64,000 nt of DNA from a virus. The stretch lies in IMG/VR virus record IMGVR_UViG_3300034073_005177, positions 1 to 64,000 of that record, one strand, 5' to 3'. How positions within the stretch are numbered: the first letter of the stretch is position 1; each line of letters begins with the position of its first letter. The position numbers and the translations under genes were made by a program. Below are positions 1 to 10,035 of the stretch, one piece after another. The notes under the pieces are model-generated. The model was given only the letters and a program-made list of their open reading frames with translations, made no database searches and had not been told where the DNA came from.

Positions 1-1721
1 TTACTAAAAACAGCAAAACTAGTTGTATTCGATCCTGAAACTACTTTTCTACCCACCGCGTCGAAACCTTGCGCAGTTTCAACAACTCTATAAAGTGGAT
101 TAGCGACCAACTGAACTTCATATGAGCCTAAATTATCTTCGGGTTCTGATATAATTTTTTGAGGATTAGCTGGATGGTTTGGATTTTTCATCGACCAACG
201 TTCTAGCTGTCTGTCGTAATAATAAAACGACGAAGTCGACGACGGCATCGTCGTTTGCTTAGAAATAGGTAGCGAAATGTTTATTTGGGTTTTGGATTTT
301 AGAGGCGCTTCAAAACCCGTACCGAATTCTTCGATAGAAGAACCTTGCGTATAAAAACTATTTGATGAAACTATAGCTTCGTAATTTTGTTTCGATTCGT
401 TGAAAGAATTATCGCTGCGTTCTGCAAGTTTTTCGATCGCATCTAACTGACCCAATAAATCATTTATGCTAGACTTATTTACGCTTCCTTGCATAGACAT
501 GTTTCCGCTAACAAACAGCATTTGTCTCAGAGACACGTCGATATCGCCTGAATCACCGATTAATCTGCTAGGTAGCGTGGAGGGCGCATAAATTAATGTG
601 TTACTAGAATAAGGAATCGTTTTTCTATCGTCGTATGCATTGGGTGATCGTACTACCGGACGCGTAGAAGCTATTTCTCCTATAATCTTTTTAGGTAAAA
701 ATTTACCTGACGTAACAGGAGGAGACAGGGTAATAACTGCACCGTTGCGGGGCCAATAGGTGTTATAGTCGACGTTGATAGCGTAATATCTGTTCGTAGG
801 TTCATAAAATTGATTCGAATTTTCGATCAAGCCATCGCTACCTTGAACACCGCCGAGCTGCGATAAAGTACGTTCCGATTTTTTGTAGTCCAACAACGGG
901 CTCAAGTCTCTAAAATTATTTGTGCCATTATTTAAGCTAGACCAAAAAATTCCGATTGTTCCATCAGCGCTAGACAAATAAGACGATGGTTTTTCATACA
1001 CTTTTTGCGGCCAATAACGATATTCAATAGTTCCGTTTTCAAATATGGCTACTTCAAATTTCTTTAAAAGATGATCCACTGACGTAGTTGTCCAACGCAC
1101 TAGTAAATATTTGCCTTTTTTAGAATCAAAACCATTAACGTATCTTACGCCATAATCTTTTAAATCATACGGCCAATTTCTGGTATCTGATCCATTTAAT
1201 ATATTGGCTTCAACCGTCGAAGTTATTGTTGCGCCATAACCACCAGACGCTGTTTGTAATTCATCTACTGTTTGTGTAACTAACCTGGATGTTGAAAAAT
1301 ACGGCGCTAATAAAATATGATTGTAATCAAAGTACTCGCCGCCCGCGGCTCGAATTATAGAATTATTGTAATTAGCAGCTTCGGGATCAGTTGAATCCAA
1401 CACGTCGATCCAGAATGTTGCCCCTGAAGTTCCGCCCGCGGGATCTTTTAACATCATCCAACCCGAAGCCTGAACGATAAACTCTTTATAAGTTACGCCA
1501 TTAACTTTAAAATCGAAACCTATCGGTAGGACGCTAGAATATCCTTGCCAGGGACTCAATCCACCGACGGTAACAGTACTGTTGAACGTAATGATGTAAT
1601 TTTGTTTAATAAATTTATCATCCGACACGGTAACTGGATCGTCAAATAACCTTTTAATTGAAGCCACGTAATCGCTTAGCTTCCTATCAGGCGCTGCCCT
1701 TAGTGCTTTGCTCGTTGCCAT
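1..1721 (-). CDS. Large virion-type protein, C-terminus cut off by window edge
   Basis: An open frame of about 573 codons runs from ATG at 1721 to the left edge without a stop, so the C-terminal end is missing. I do not recognise the family. The translation starts MATSKALRAAPDRKLSDYV and is rich in Gly, Ser, Thr and aromatic residues. A stretch with FEVAIFENGTIEYRYWP resembles the strand pattern of nidogen-like or tail-fibre beta domains, a weak resemblance only. It starts one base after the stop of the gene at 1723-2688, in the same run as the baseplate genes, so a tail or fibre role is likely. There is no clear Shine-Dalgarno site, so translation may be coupled to the upstream gene. Confidence 0.6.
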   Translation of the reverse strand, partial: MATSKALRAAPDRKLSDYVASIKRLFDDPVTVSDDKFIKQNYIITFNSTVTVGGLSPWQGYSSVLPIGFDFKVNGVTYKEFIVQASGWMMLKDPAGGTSGATFWIDVLDSTDPEAANYNNSIIRAAGGEYFDYNHILLAPYFSTSRLVTQTVDELQTASGGYGATITSTVEANILNGSDTRNWPYDLKDYGVRYVNGFDSKKGKYLLVRWTTTSVDHLLKKFEVAIFENGTIEYRYWPQKVYEKPSSYLSSADGTIGIFWSSLNNGTNNFRDLSPLLDYKKSERTLSQLGGVQGSDGLIENSNQFYEPTNRYYAINVDYNTYWPRNGAVITLSPPVTSGKFLPKKIIGEIASTRPVVRSPNAYDDRKTIPYSSNTLIYAPSTLPSRLIGDSGDIDVSLRQMLFVSGNMSMQGSVNKSSINDLLGQLDAIEKLAERSDNSFNESKQNYEAIVSSNSFYTQGSSIEEFGTGFEAPLKSKTQINISLPISKQTTMPSSTSSFYYYDRQLERWSMKNPNHPANPQKIISEPEDNLGSYEVQLVANPLYRVVETAQGFDAVGRKVVSGSNTTSFAVFS

Positions 1722-1722
1722 G

Positions 1723-2688
1723 TCAGTACGTCATACCTCCAAATGCTATAGAATCTACTCCCGCGTAACCTATATTATCATATACAAAACCTGTTGTCGC
1801 GGATTTTTTCCCAGGAGGCACGTAATTTCCAGTAGAACCTGTCATGATATTAAAGACGTTTACCAAGTCCTGTCCATGCGTAGTAGTAGTAACTCCCATA
1901 CTTTGAAGATATTTTTTAGAATCATCAAAAGGAAATGTTAGATTGGAAGCAATATTAGAACCAGATAAGTCAACCAAAAAATATTTTACGCTACCATTTT
2001 GAGGTAATTGATGACTTACTAAACCTGACAAAGTTCCGCTTCCTGGCGAACCCGGATTTATTAACCTATCTAGAAAATAAGCTTTATTTTCAAACAGGCG
2101 TGAGCCATTTAAGTAGGTTATCGTTTTTTTAGGTATATAGTCAACAGTTAAAACTTCGTCGCTAGCTAAAGAGAACTTATTTAAGTTACCGTTTAAAAAC
2201 TCTCCCTTTATAGAGTGTAACTGATAAGGATGTTCATTAGACAAAAAACCTTCGACAGCTCTAATTGTTAAAGGTTCAATTACACCATTATATGCTAATT
2301 TTCTATCTAAAAAATCTTCTTCCGTTCCTATCATTTTTGAACGTTCTAGCGAAGAAGACAGTTTTAAATACGTAACCGGATTAAAAGGATCTACTTCGAC
2401 ATAGTATTCAGAAGATACAATTGTGATATCATCGTTTGCGCCTATACAAACAGGCCTAATTATATGACCTGGCGTTCCGGCAGAAATTTTAAATAATCCA
2501 GCATACGCATGTTTGTTTTGTGTAATTTCTACGCCATGACGAAAAGGGTCAACTTCGATTGTGTTTATACTAGAAGAATTGATTCCAACTGCAGCAATAT
2601 TGAGTATTGGTCCTTCGTCGAAGGCTGTTGATGCCAACGTAGAATATTGCTGGATGGTCGAATAAAAATTCTTTAAATAAATGGTCAT
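1723..2688 (-). CDS. Putative tail/baseplate structural protein, unknown family
   Basis: A 321-residue protein of unrecognised family. It has no signal peptide or membrane segment and looks mostly beta-stranded, with a Gly/Ser/Thr-rich C-terminal third, as in phage virion proteins. A GAGGG ribosome site lies about 5 bases before the ATG at 2688. The gene sits between the LamG-domain protein (2700-6149) and the partial protein at 1-1721, downstream of the baseplate wedge genes in the same direction. A virion role rests on this position alone. No enzymatic motif was seen. Confidence 0.6.
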   Translation of the reverse strand: MTIYLKNFYSTIQQYSTLASTAFDEGPILNIAAVGINSSSINTIEVDPFRHGVEITQNKHAYAGLFKISAGTPGHIIRPVCIGANDDITIVSSEYYVEVDPFNPVTYLKLSSSLERSKMIGTEEDFLDRKLAYNGVIEPLTIRAVEGFLSNEHPYQLHSIKGEFLNGNLNKFSLASDEVLTVDYIPKKTITYLNGSRLFENKAYFLDRLINPGSPGSGTLSGLVSHQLPQNGSVKYFLVDLSGSNIASNLTFPFDDSKKYLQSMGVTTTTHGQDLVNVFNIMTGSTGNYVPPGKKSATTGFVYDNIGYAGVDSIAFGGMTY

Positions 2689-2699
2689 GTAACCCTCGA

Positions 2700-5600
2700 T
2701 TAAAATCTACCTATTTTTCCTGTTATCTGTTGAACCAACAGCGTGTCTCTTATGCGCGAACGAGTAGAGTCTCCCAAGTATATTTCGCTAGATTGGTATT
2801 CAATTTTATGACGCTCTAACATGTGAGATTCAATTACGAAATTCGTGCCCTTAAACCTTGTTTTTCTAGGAACTAATTGCTCAATGAAGGTGCTAATAGA
2901 AGTATCAAACCATTTATAAAATTCAAAGAAACTTCTAAAGTTTAATTTTTCAGACAATCTATTGAAATAGATATTTCTTAATTTTTCTAGGTCCGGATAG
3001 TCGGGAGAATACGCTAATGTAGGATCGCCAATCGCTGTCGCTAATTCATCAAACATAGCAAACATATTGATAATATCTTTATTCAAAGAATCTATCAAGG
3101 AAAACTCAATCGATAAACGCGTGTCATCTAAGGGCTTTTCATTAGCAGGGTAATCTTTGGCCGGACCAAAAATAGCCCATGGCGCATCTACCATATTTTT
3201 TTCATCTAAAAATCCGCGAATTCTTATTTTTTCACTCGTCGAATATTCATCGTAATAAGGAGACAAATAGTTTCTATCGAAAGTCTCTCCGAATGAAGCA
3301 GTTACCAACGCTGTATATCCCGAACCGGTCATGTGAATTCCGTTTTCGCTATAATCTAAAAATACAATTTTTCCAAATGAGTCTGATATTTTTGTTGACT
3401 GCTTTTCTAGAACACTCATCCTTAATTTTTCAAACGAACCAGATTTGTTAGTAACATAATTAAAGTTGGTAAGTGGCGTAGAAACTCCTTGAGATTTATA
3501 GTTTCTTACGTGATCTCTCCATTCACTTTCCGTTAACGCCTTCGACCAAAATCTAACGTATCCGACCCTACCATCGAAATCAGTAATGCGCGCGCTTGCA
3601 GGAACATCAATAGTGTTATTTAAAAACAAATAACCCATCGCGCCTTCGGGAATATTTTGATTATCGCCTATTTCTACCCAAGAACCCGACGCGTTGTATA
3701 CTGAACTAATATTTTTAAAATAACTCGTTCTAATTCCGGCGATCGGCGTAGCTTCATCAAAGAAAGAAGACGTAGTATAATATTCGGTTATATCACCACC
3801 CGATTGTGTACTAGCTCGCAAGAAATAAGAAGAAGAAATGACGCTCCCTATTTGGTCTGATCTTTGACAGCCAAAAGAAACATTCCACTTGTTACCATCG
3901 AAAATATCAAATCCAGTTAAGCTTAATTGTAAAAGTGGAGAAGTAGTAGATAAACCTGGTCGTGCATAAAGATGTAGACCACCTGAATAAACAAGATTTA
4001 ATAAAAGTGCAGATTGCGCATACGGGGAAGATCCAGTCGTATGCAATCTTGCTAGCGATTGCACGCCAAATGCTGAATTGTTTGAAAACTTATAGATTCC
4101 CTCATACGTCCACGAACCAGAAGTCAATAAACCGTCTGACGGATTAGATGATACGCCATTTACGAATGTACCAATTATTTCTGGATATCCTGGTTCGACG
4201 CGTGACGCAGAAAGATAATTTGACGTTAATAAAACAGCGCCCGAAACTTTCGTTAAAATGCCCTGTTCAACTTTATATTCTCTTGTTGTTTCAAACTGTT
4301 TTAAAGACGGACCACCGTATTCTCTTATTCTTAAGCTATTATTTGGATCTATACCCAAAGATCTTAAGAATGAACGAATACTGTGTTGAGTACCTTTTGA
4401 CCTGATTATATCAGGCATATTAATAAGTACGCGACGAAGTAGATGAGACTGTACTTGCTTTATTGTATAATCGTTTATGCCTATTTCTGATACGTCTTCG
4501 CCTTCAACGTATTGTTGTATATTCGCGCTATTAAACAAAGGTGGCAAATAAAAACCATAATCTTTTATAAAGTCATTTAAAAAGCTATCAGGAATTGTCT
4601 CGTTTAAATCATAACCAACTGTTCGCAAGGTCTTAAATGCATCCGCGAACATTTTAATCTCATCGAAAAACTTAGCCCAAATATACAAAAATGACAACAT
4701 AACCTGTACGGAGCCTAATTTACCTTGACCAGGTATTCCTTGACCACTGTAGGAATCGGTTATTGTGCCTTCTAAACTCGCCTGCGGTATTCCTTCGAAT
4801 TGTGCACCTTCACGCAAATAGTGACGAGGTATTAGTTTCGTAATTAAATTAGGGTTATCAAGATCATACAAGCTTGCTGTCGTTAATAGACTTTCGTTCA
4901 ATGCAACGACTGATGGATCCAGAGGAAAAAGAATTTTTTTAAATTCGCCTCTTTCGTTAGTCATCAAACTATTACTATCGATAGACGTAGGTTGACGCAG
5001 CGAGGAAGAACCATAAGAATTATAGTTGTTTATCGTTCCGTGCAAAGAATTACCCGAGCTATCTAAAACGATCGAATTCACTGTGTCGCTTGGTGAACTC
5101 GCGTACGACGATGATGGCTCGTTAAATCTATAATATAATTTTAAATTATCTGTCGCGTAAATACCTTTTGAGCGATATAATTCTTGTTGTTTAATACTTC
5201 TAGTTGAATGAAATATTCTTAGTTCATCCAAACTACCGCTAAACGTTTGCTGTGGCGAAATTAAAGTACCTGTAACAAAGAATGAAGAACCAGAACCAAT
5301 ATACATGTCTGTTCTTTCGCTAAAATCGCCAAATTCTTTTTGATATTGGCTAGTTGCGACTAGTTCTTCGTTAATAAAGAATTGCAAATAATCTGGTCCT
5401 GATTCCTTGTTCAGAGTCATACACAGATGATTAAATTGTCCTTTTGTTAACGTCGCCTCGACATGATTATTGACGCCTCCTGAAACAAAGCTAAAAACAC
5501 CTTTTACTTCACTCGTTGAAGAAGGCTCTAGATGAAAAGTAAATCCTTCATCTTTGTTAGCAGATTGTTTTTGAATGATGACTTGTCTACTGTTCGTCTG

Positions 5601-6149
5601 GTCTGGAATAAACGCGTGTAGTTCGACAGTAAAAGACTTATCTGCGACGGGATTAAAAACGGATTCGCCTGATTTATTTTTAGCCAGCGAAGGAAACAAC
5701 CAGCCCGCGATGTCTTTTGTAGTTATGTACGTGCCTTGTGTTGGAAGCGTTTCGGAAACCTGAGTACCAGAAAAATGTAATTGGCCACCAAAGGTAGGAA
5801 ATTGATCGAAAACATATTTTTCAAATCCACTTATTTTTTCAAAAAATGCTTCTACTTCCTTTTTTGTTCCATCGAATGGATAACCATTTATGATTTGATC
5901 AAACGCAACGTTCGTCTTTACTTCTGCAGATTGAAAAAAAGTATGATTTTCAAACTTAGACCAATCTACGTTTAGCTGTTGGGTATTTTTTAGCGGATAG
6001 TTTAGGGGCTCGTACTTAAAAGAAGAAGTACTAGTAATATTCGAATTTGTTCCCGCCAAATCTTCGAATGTTAATTGCACCGGGCGCGTATCTAATAACG
6101 CGGCCTTCAAAAAAGAAGGAATATATGGTTGCGTATTCGTTATTGCCAT
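2700..6149 (-). CDS. Large tail/fibre protein with two LamG/concanavalin-like domains
   Basis: An 1149-residue protein. Residues about 170-330 show a LamG/concanavalin A-like pattern: FTVELHAFIP near the start, FNHLCMTLN in the middle, then GSLDELRIFHSTRS and LKLYYRFNEPSSS, followed by a VLDSSGNSLHG segment. A second, weaker copy lies around residues 680-890, with GRVGYVRFWSKALTESEW. Such domains bind sugars or form lectin-like sandwiches in phage tail proteins. The C-terminal 150 residues are more helical (DYPDLEKLRNIYFNRLSEK). The gene lies between two other virion-type genes downstream of the gp6-like wedge gene. A host-receptor-binding or baseplate-peripheral role is inferred. Confidence 0.7.
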   Translation of the reverse strand: MAITNTQPYIPSFLKAALLDTRPVQLTFEDLAGTNSNITSTSSFKYEPLNYPLKNTQQLNVDWSKFENHTFFQSAEVKTNVAFDQIINGYPFDGTKKEVEAFFEKISGFEKYVFDQFPTFGGQLHFSGTQVSETLPTQGTYITTKDIAGWLFPSLAKNKSGESVFNPVADKSFTVELHAFIPDQTNSRQVIIQKQSANKDEGFTFHLEPSSTSEVKGVFSFVSGGVNNHVEATLTKGQFNHLCMTLNKESGPDYLQFFINEELVATSQYQKEFGDFSERTDMYIGSGSSFFVTGTLISPQQTFSGSLDELRIFHSTRSIKQQELYRSKGIYATDNLKLYYRFNEPSSSYASSPSDTVNSIVLDSSGNSLHGTINNYNSYGSSSLRQPTSIDSNSLMTNERGEFKKILFPLDPSVVALNESLLTTASLYDLDNPNLITKLIPRHYLREGAQFEGIPQASLEGTITDSYSGQGIPGQGKLGSVQVMLSFLYIWAKFFDEIKMFADAFKTLRTVGYDLNETIPDSFLNDFIKDYGFYLPPLFNSANIQQYVEGEDVSEIGINDYTIKQVQSHLLRRVLINMPDIIRSKGTQHSIRSFLRSLGIDPNNSLRIREYGGPSLKQFETTREYKVEQGILTKVSGAVLLTSNYLSASRVEPGYPEIIGTFVNGVSSNPSDGLLTSGSWTYEGIYKFSNNSAFGVQSLARLHTTGSSPYAQSALLLNLVYSGGLHLYARPGLSTTSPLLQLSLTGFDIFDGNKWNVSFGCQRSDQIGSVISSSYFLRASTQSGGDITEYYTTSSFFDEATPIAGIRTSYFKNISSVYNASGSWVEIGDNQNIPEGAMGYLFLNNTIDVPASARITDFDGRVGYVRFWSKALTESEWRDHVRNYKSQGVSTPLTNFNYVTNKSGSFEKLRMSVLEKQSTKISDSFGKIVFLDYSENGIHMTGSGYTALVTASFGETFDRNYLSPYYDEYSTSEKIRIRGFLDEKNMVDAPWAIFGPAKDYPANEKPLDDTRLSIEFSLIDSLNKDIINMFAMFDELATAIGDPTLAYSPDYPDLEKLRNIYFNRLSEKLNFRSFFEFYKWFDTSISTFIEQLVPRKTRFKGTNFVIESHMLERHKIEYQSSEIYLGDSTRSRIRDTLLVQQITGKIGRF

Positions 6150-6155
6150 GGTACA

Positions 6156-7676
6156 TTAAAGATTTATAATTCTAAACTGAGATGATGCATTTAAGTATTT
6201 TTGTTCTAGGTTATCTACGTTAATCATTATGTCGACAACGTACGAATTTAACGATGTTAATGTAGACGTATTAAAGTTAAAATACATCCCCTTCGAATCG
6301 CTACTCAACTTTGTAGAATTATAAGTTGTATCAAAAGGTATGGCATATTCATTCGTCGCAGCGTTTCTAATGGCGTAATGCACATTTCTTAAAGATAAAC
6401 CCGGTATTTCCGCAGGTAATCTTTTTGCAAAAATAATTGGATCATTTTGATCGAAAATGTACACACGCATCGTTACTTCTTCTTCCTGAGAATAATCGGT
6501 CGTTATACCTGTTACATTTACAGTATAACGTCTTGGATTTAGTCTATACGATATTCTTTCTGGCGGACGTGCAGTGATTATCGATCCTGTAGCAAAAGCT
6601 ACATTTTTATCGATAGAAGACCAAATTGGTGTGAAGCTTACTGAGCCCGATAAATCATAAGCCTTTTTGATCGTTGCGTCGCTAAAGGGTATGGTTACAG
6701 AAGCAGAATAAATACCCGTTGTATAATTGCTACCAACTTTATGTTGCGATCCTGTAAAAAACAAAGAGTATGTTCCAACGCCTGTTACTTCAGTCTGAAG
6801 TTCAAGTAATACTGAATTTGACCCAGTTAAAAATGTAGAACCAGAAGTCAAGTTTGTTAGTTGGCCATGAATATAGTTGTATAAAAATAAGCTAGCTGAA
6901 ACTGGCGAATCTAAAAATAGATTGGACGTATCGTCCTGAATCGAATCGTCAAATTTTATTAATAATTTTGGGTGTTTACTTTCGTCGTATGCGTGGCGGC
7001 TAGCGAAACGCTTCACGAAATATGTTTTATTATCGTCTTCTGCCGCAGAACTATAAGACAACCTAAAACCAGAATCAGGTAGATCTCCCTTTATAGTAGC
7101 TGAAATAATTTTTGTTACATCTACGAGTAAATCTTCAGTGCCTTTTACAAATGTTTGAGACACTTTCGTATCTGCTATTGTAACTGAACTTGTTATATAA
7201 TCTCCTGATCCCGTAGAAAAGCACGCCTTTGTGCAACCTTCTCCGAACCATAGCGCGTCGCTAGATGAAGACAAAAAATTACATTTATCTTCATCTGAAT
7301 AATAAGCTACATCTTTACCATAACCTTCTGTAAATGAAGCAGACAACGGAAATATATCGATCGTAAAATTATTGGGAGTCGGCTGCCCACCATATACGTC
7401 CTTTAAAGATAAAAGACATTTAAAACTATTGTGTGAAAGATCAACCCGACCATTGCTTACCAAGTTTTGCAATGGCTCCAAATCAAAGTGTATTAAAGCT
7501 CTAGATAATTCAGTTTTAGGAATTTTATCGCTACCAGACGTTACGATTGTAATTCCGTATAGTTTAAAAAAATCTAAGGTACCAGCAATACCAACGTTAC
7601 CACTTACAGCCGGTCGGCCATCAATGTATTTGTTCGTAATGTAAGTGTCCTTATCTGCTTTTAGAGCTCTAAACAT
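6156..7676 (-). CDS. Virion protein with DNRLRE-like N-terminal domain
   Basis: A 506-residue protein. The first about 240 residues start FRALKADKDTYITNKYIDG, continue with LSRALIHFDLEPL, and end with ASRHAYDESKHPKLLIKFDD. This is the layout of DNRLRE-type carbohydrate-associated beta domains (the DTYI opening and the P-L-I closing strand). The rest is beta-rich and may hold Ig-like repeats. The stop is close to the LamG protein start, and the ATG at 7676 shares its base with the end of the gp6-like gene. It is likely a tail or baseplate component. The domain call is by eye and moderate in strength. Confidence 0.6.
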   Translation of the reverse strand: MFRALKADKDTYITNKYIDGRPAVSGNVGIAGTLDFFKLYGITIVTSGSDKIPKTELSRALIHFDLEPLQNLVSNGRVDLSHNSFKCLLSLKDVYGGQPTPNNFTIDIFPLSASFTEGYGKDVAYYSDEDKCNFLSSSSDALWFGEGCTKACFSTGSGDYITSSVTIADTKVSQTFVKGTEDLLVDVTKIISATIKGDLPDSGFRLSYSSAAEDDNKTYFVKRFASRHAYDESKHPKLLIKFDDSIQDDTSNLFLDSPVSASLFLYNYIHGQLTNLTSGSTFLTGSNSVLLELQTEVTGVGTYSLFFTGSQHKVGSNYTTGIYSASVTIPFSDATIKKAYDLSGSVSFTPIWSSIDKNVAFATGSIITARPPERISYRLNPRRYTVNVTGITTDYSQEEEVTMRVYIFDQNDPIIFAKRLPAEIPGLSLRNVHYAIRNAATNEYAIPFDTTYNSTKLSSDSKGMYFNFNTSTLTSLNSYVVDIMINVDNLEQKYLNASSQFRIINL

Positions 7677-9529
7677 TATGACACCGCTTTCGCAACAATA
7701 TCAACATTGGGATACCTAACCTGGAATATTCCACCCACAGGTGGAAAAATCATTTGTCTGCGTGTATAAGCCTTTATATCGTGTGTATCTAAACTATACA
7801 CCCTATTATTAACAACGCCCGAAATATTTACGAATTGAATATTTTCAACAGCTATTACGCCTGGAATTGCATAGATCGCGTTAACGTATTCAGATATTAC
7901 GATTGGTTGATTAATGTGAAATTTCGTTACATCAAACTTGGTTTGTAATGATGCAAGTATACTAGTAAGAAGCGTATTTCTATTTAACGACGGATCTAAC
8001 ACTACTGAAAACTTTAGCTGTAAATCAATAACTTTTGCGTCTAAAATATCAATCGAATCAGAAATCATTCGATACGAGTTCAAATATCTTTTTAAGTTTA
8101 ATTTAAGACTATCAGGAGAAGTTATTAATTTTGATTGAGCATCTCTAGATATAATGTAAAGTTGGGTTGCTAAAGGATTGTTTGTGTTGGGTACAATAGC
8201 TGCTCTAAATACGCGGCCTAGATTTGATGGCATCGTATAGATTCTTGCCAATAGATCTTCTTTCGTTACCACTCTTTCTTGCGAGTTTTTAGCGAAAGGA
8301 ATTAATGCCACTAGTTCTTCGGTCGTTAACGCATCTTCACCGCCAGACGCTTGTTCTAAATTCGTAACTTCCAAAGTATTTCTAACTGCTATCGATAAGT
8401 TTACCGTTGGATTTCTTGGAAACGCTATCGATAAATTATAAACGCTGGTTATCGAATTAGCAGGGACGTTATGGGATAATCCACCACCATATCGATAGTT
8501 TATTGACAACGTAGTATTACTACCCGCGACGCCAAGAGTGTTTGTCGTTAATAACTTTTGAGGATTTACAGGTACCCTTGAGCTTGTTTTGCTATAGGGT
8601 ATCGCAATAGCAAACTCGGACGGATCTGGTATTATATCGTCCTCTAACGAATCAGCTGTACCTCCGCCGAATGTTAAAGAAGTTGTTCTTCCTATAACGG
8701 ACGTATTTTTCGTAAAACGATAAGGCGCAGGTATTACTTTTAGCGTGTCTTTTACTAGTTGATTATCACCAGCAATATTTAATACATTTTTATAAACCAC
8801 GTCGTGAGTTAATGCGCCTACTTCGTAATACGTGTTTCCAAAAGAATCATATACGTTAATAATCTCTGTTACGTTTGGTTCGGACAGAGTTATGTTTCTG
8901 AATGGAACGAAATCGCCAATTGTAAAGTTTTCAGTTACGACATCGCCAGAAACGCATAGACCGCTTAATGAAACTATATATGAAGTTATTTGACCACTGG
9001 CGTTGGTATTGCCAATTCTTTTCGTAGCTAAAGAATTTAAAACATAGCTTCCATCTTCTTGTTCGACTAAAAACTCAATATCTTCTAATAAATTAAACAA
9101 TATAGAATTAGTAGAAATAAAAACGGTACCGGCTTTTACGACGGGTAATAAATTTACATCTGGGCCATCGTCGTCTAGTTGCTCAACTGGTACTTCAAAA
9201 TACACGGTTACATTCGCGGTCGCCGGCGCTGCGCCATTAACTTCAATGCCAGAATTGTTTAATGCGCGCTGAATAGACGATGGTTCAACTGCAGTATCAA
9301 AATTTAATTCACCATAAAGATGATCCATGTAAAAAGACATGTTATCGCCAACATAGGCTGCCATGTCAAGAAAAAGGCCACCAACCGAAGATTCCGAAAA
9401 ATCTTGTATTTGTGTTGGATAATATTGTCTTGCATAATCCAACAAGGTTGCGCGCAAAGAATCAAAATCGCGTGACAAATATCTACGCTGCCTAACCTGT
9501 TGAACTTGTGTCTTTCTATCTGTCGCCAT
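7676..9529 (-). CDS. gp6: Baseplate wedge protein, T4 gp6-like
   Basis: A 617-residue protein like the T4 gp6/J baseplate wedge family. The N-terminal region carries the family pattern RRYLSRDFDSLRATLLDY, then DFSESSVGGLFLDMAAYVGD and FYMDHLYGELNFDTA, followed by the small domain with ALNNSGIEVNGAAPATANVTV. The middle region has the characteristic TTEELVALIPFAKNSQERVVTKEDL segment, which in the family precedes the C-terminal domain. In the contractile tail, gp6 forms the ring that joins the wedges. It is followed by the DNRLRE-like gene and preceded, across 6 bases, by the gp25-like gene, the usual order for this family. A weak GAAGA site precedes the ATG. Confidence 0.9.
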   Translation of the reverse strand: MATDRKTQVQQVRQRRYLSRDFDSLRATLLDYARQYYPTQIQDFSESSVGGLFLDMAAYVGDNMSFYMDHLYGELNFDTAVEPSSIQRALNNSGIEVNGAAPATANVTVYFEVPVEQLDDDGPDVNLLPVVKAGTVFISTNSILFNLLEDIEFLVEQEDGSYVLNSLATKRIGNTNASGQITSYIVSLSGLCVSGDVVTENFTIGDFVPFRNITLSEPNVTEIINVYDSFGNTYYEVGALTHDVVYKNVLNIAGDNQLVKDTLKVIPAPYRFTKNTSVIGRTTSLTFGGGTADSLEDDIIPDPSEFAIAIPYSKTSSRVPVNPQKLLTTNTLGVAGSNTTLSINYRYGGGLSHNVPANSITSVYNLSIAFPRNPTVNLSIAVRNTLEVTNLEQASGGEDALTTEELVALIPFAKNSQERVVTKEDLLARIYTMPSNLGRVFRAAIVPNTNNPLATQLYIISRDAQSKLITSPDSLKLNLKRYLNSYRMISDSIDILDAKVIDLQLKFSVVLDPSLNRNTLLTSILASLQTKFDVTKFHINQPIVISEYVNAIYAIPGVIAVENIQFVNISGVVNNRVYSLDTHDIKAYTRRQMIFPPVGGIFQVRYPNVDIVAKAVS

Positions 9530-9535
9530 TTTTCT

Positions 9536-10003
9536 TCAAATTACATATAAAACTGTTTGAATTTTCTTACCAGATATATTCAAGCTGGGAATATTATAGG
9601 TAATGGTGATTCTAATTAACGCAGTGTTAAGCCTTTGAGACCTATCAACTTCTGAAATATAATCGATAGGTTCGACGTAAGGCATCCACCGGGATATCGC
9701 AGTGGCAATTCTATTCAATGCCTCGGCATCAAAAACATCTTGTGAACTAAAATTCACTGTTAAAGGTTTTAAGTTAGCACCAAAATCATATATGCCCAAG
9801 CGTTCGCCAAAATTAGTTTGTAATAAGTTTCTTAAATTATCAGATAGTTGATCTTCAAGAGAATAGTGCATCGCTAAAGGACCATCTACAACTTCAAGTT
9901 GCAAAGGCGTTTTAATGCCTACGGGTAATACCTTTTCTTCAACAGCTTCATCTTGAAGCGATTGTGCCGTGCGTCCGACGCTTTTGAAACTTAATGTACC
10001 CAT
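9536..10003 (-). CDS. gp25: Baseplate wedge subunit, T4 gp25-like (gpW/gp25 family)
   Basis: A 155-residue protein of the gpW/gp25 family. The core signature is visible: LEDQLSDNLRNLLQTNFGERLGIYDFGANL, a version of the family motif in which NxGER precedes a DFG-like turn. It is followed by RIATAISRWMPYV and a C-terminal strand pair. In T4-like tails gp25 nucleates the sheath and contacts the wedge. The gene lies just upstream of the gp6-like gene, as expected for the conserved baseplate core. The N-terminal 50 residues are less conserved. The start ATG at 10003 has an AGAAG site 4 bases upstream. Confidence 0.9.
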   Translation of the reverse strand: MGTLSFKSVGRTAQSLQDEAVEEKVLPVGIKTPLQLEVVDGPLAMHYSLEDQLSDNLRNLLQTNFGERLGIYDFGANLKPLTVNFSSQDVFDAEALNRIATAISRWMPYVEPIDYISEVDRSQRLNTALIRITITYNIPSLNISGKKIQTVLYVI

Positions 10004-10035
10004 TTACTTCTTTGGTAATTATAAACTGTAATTAA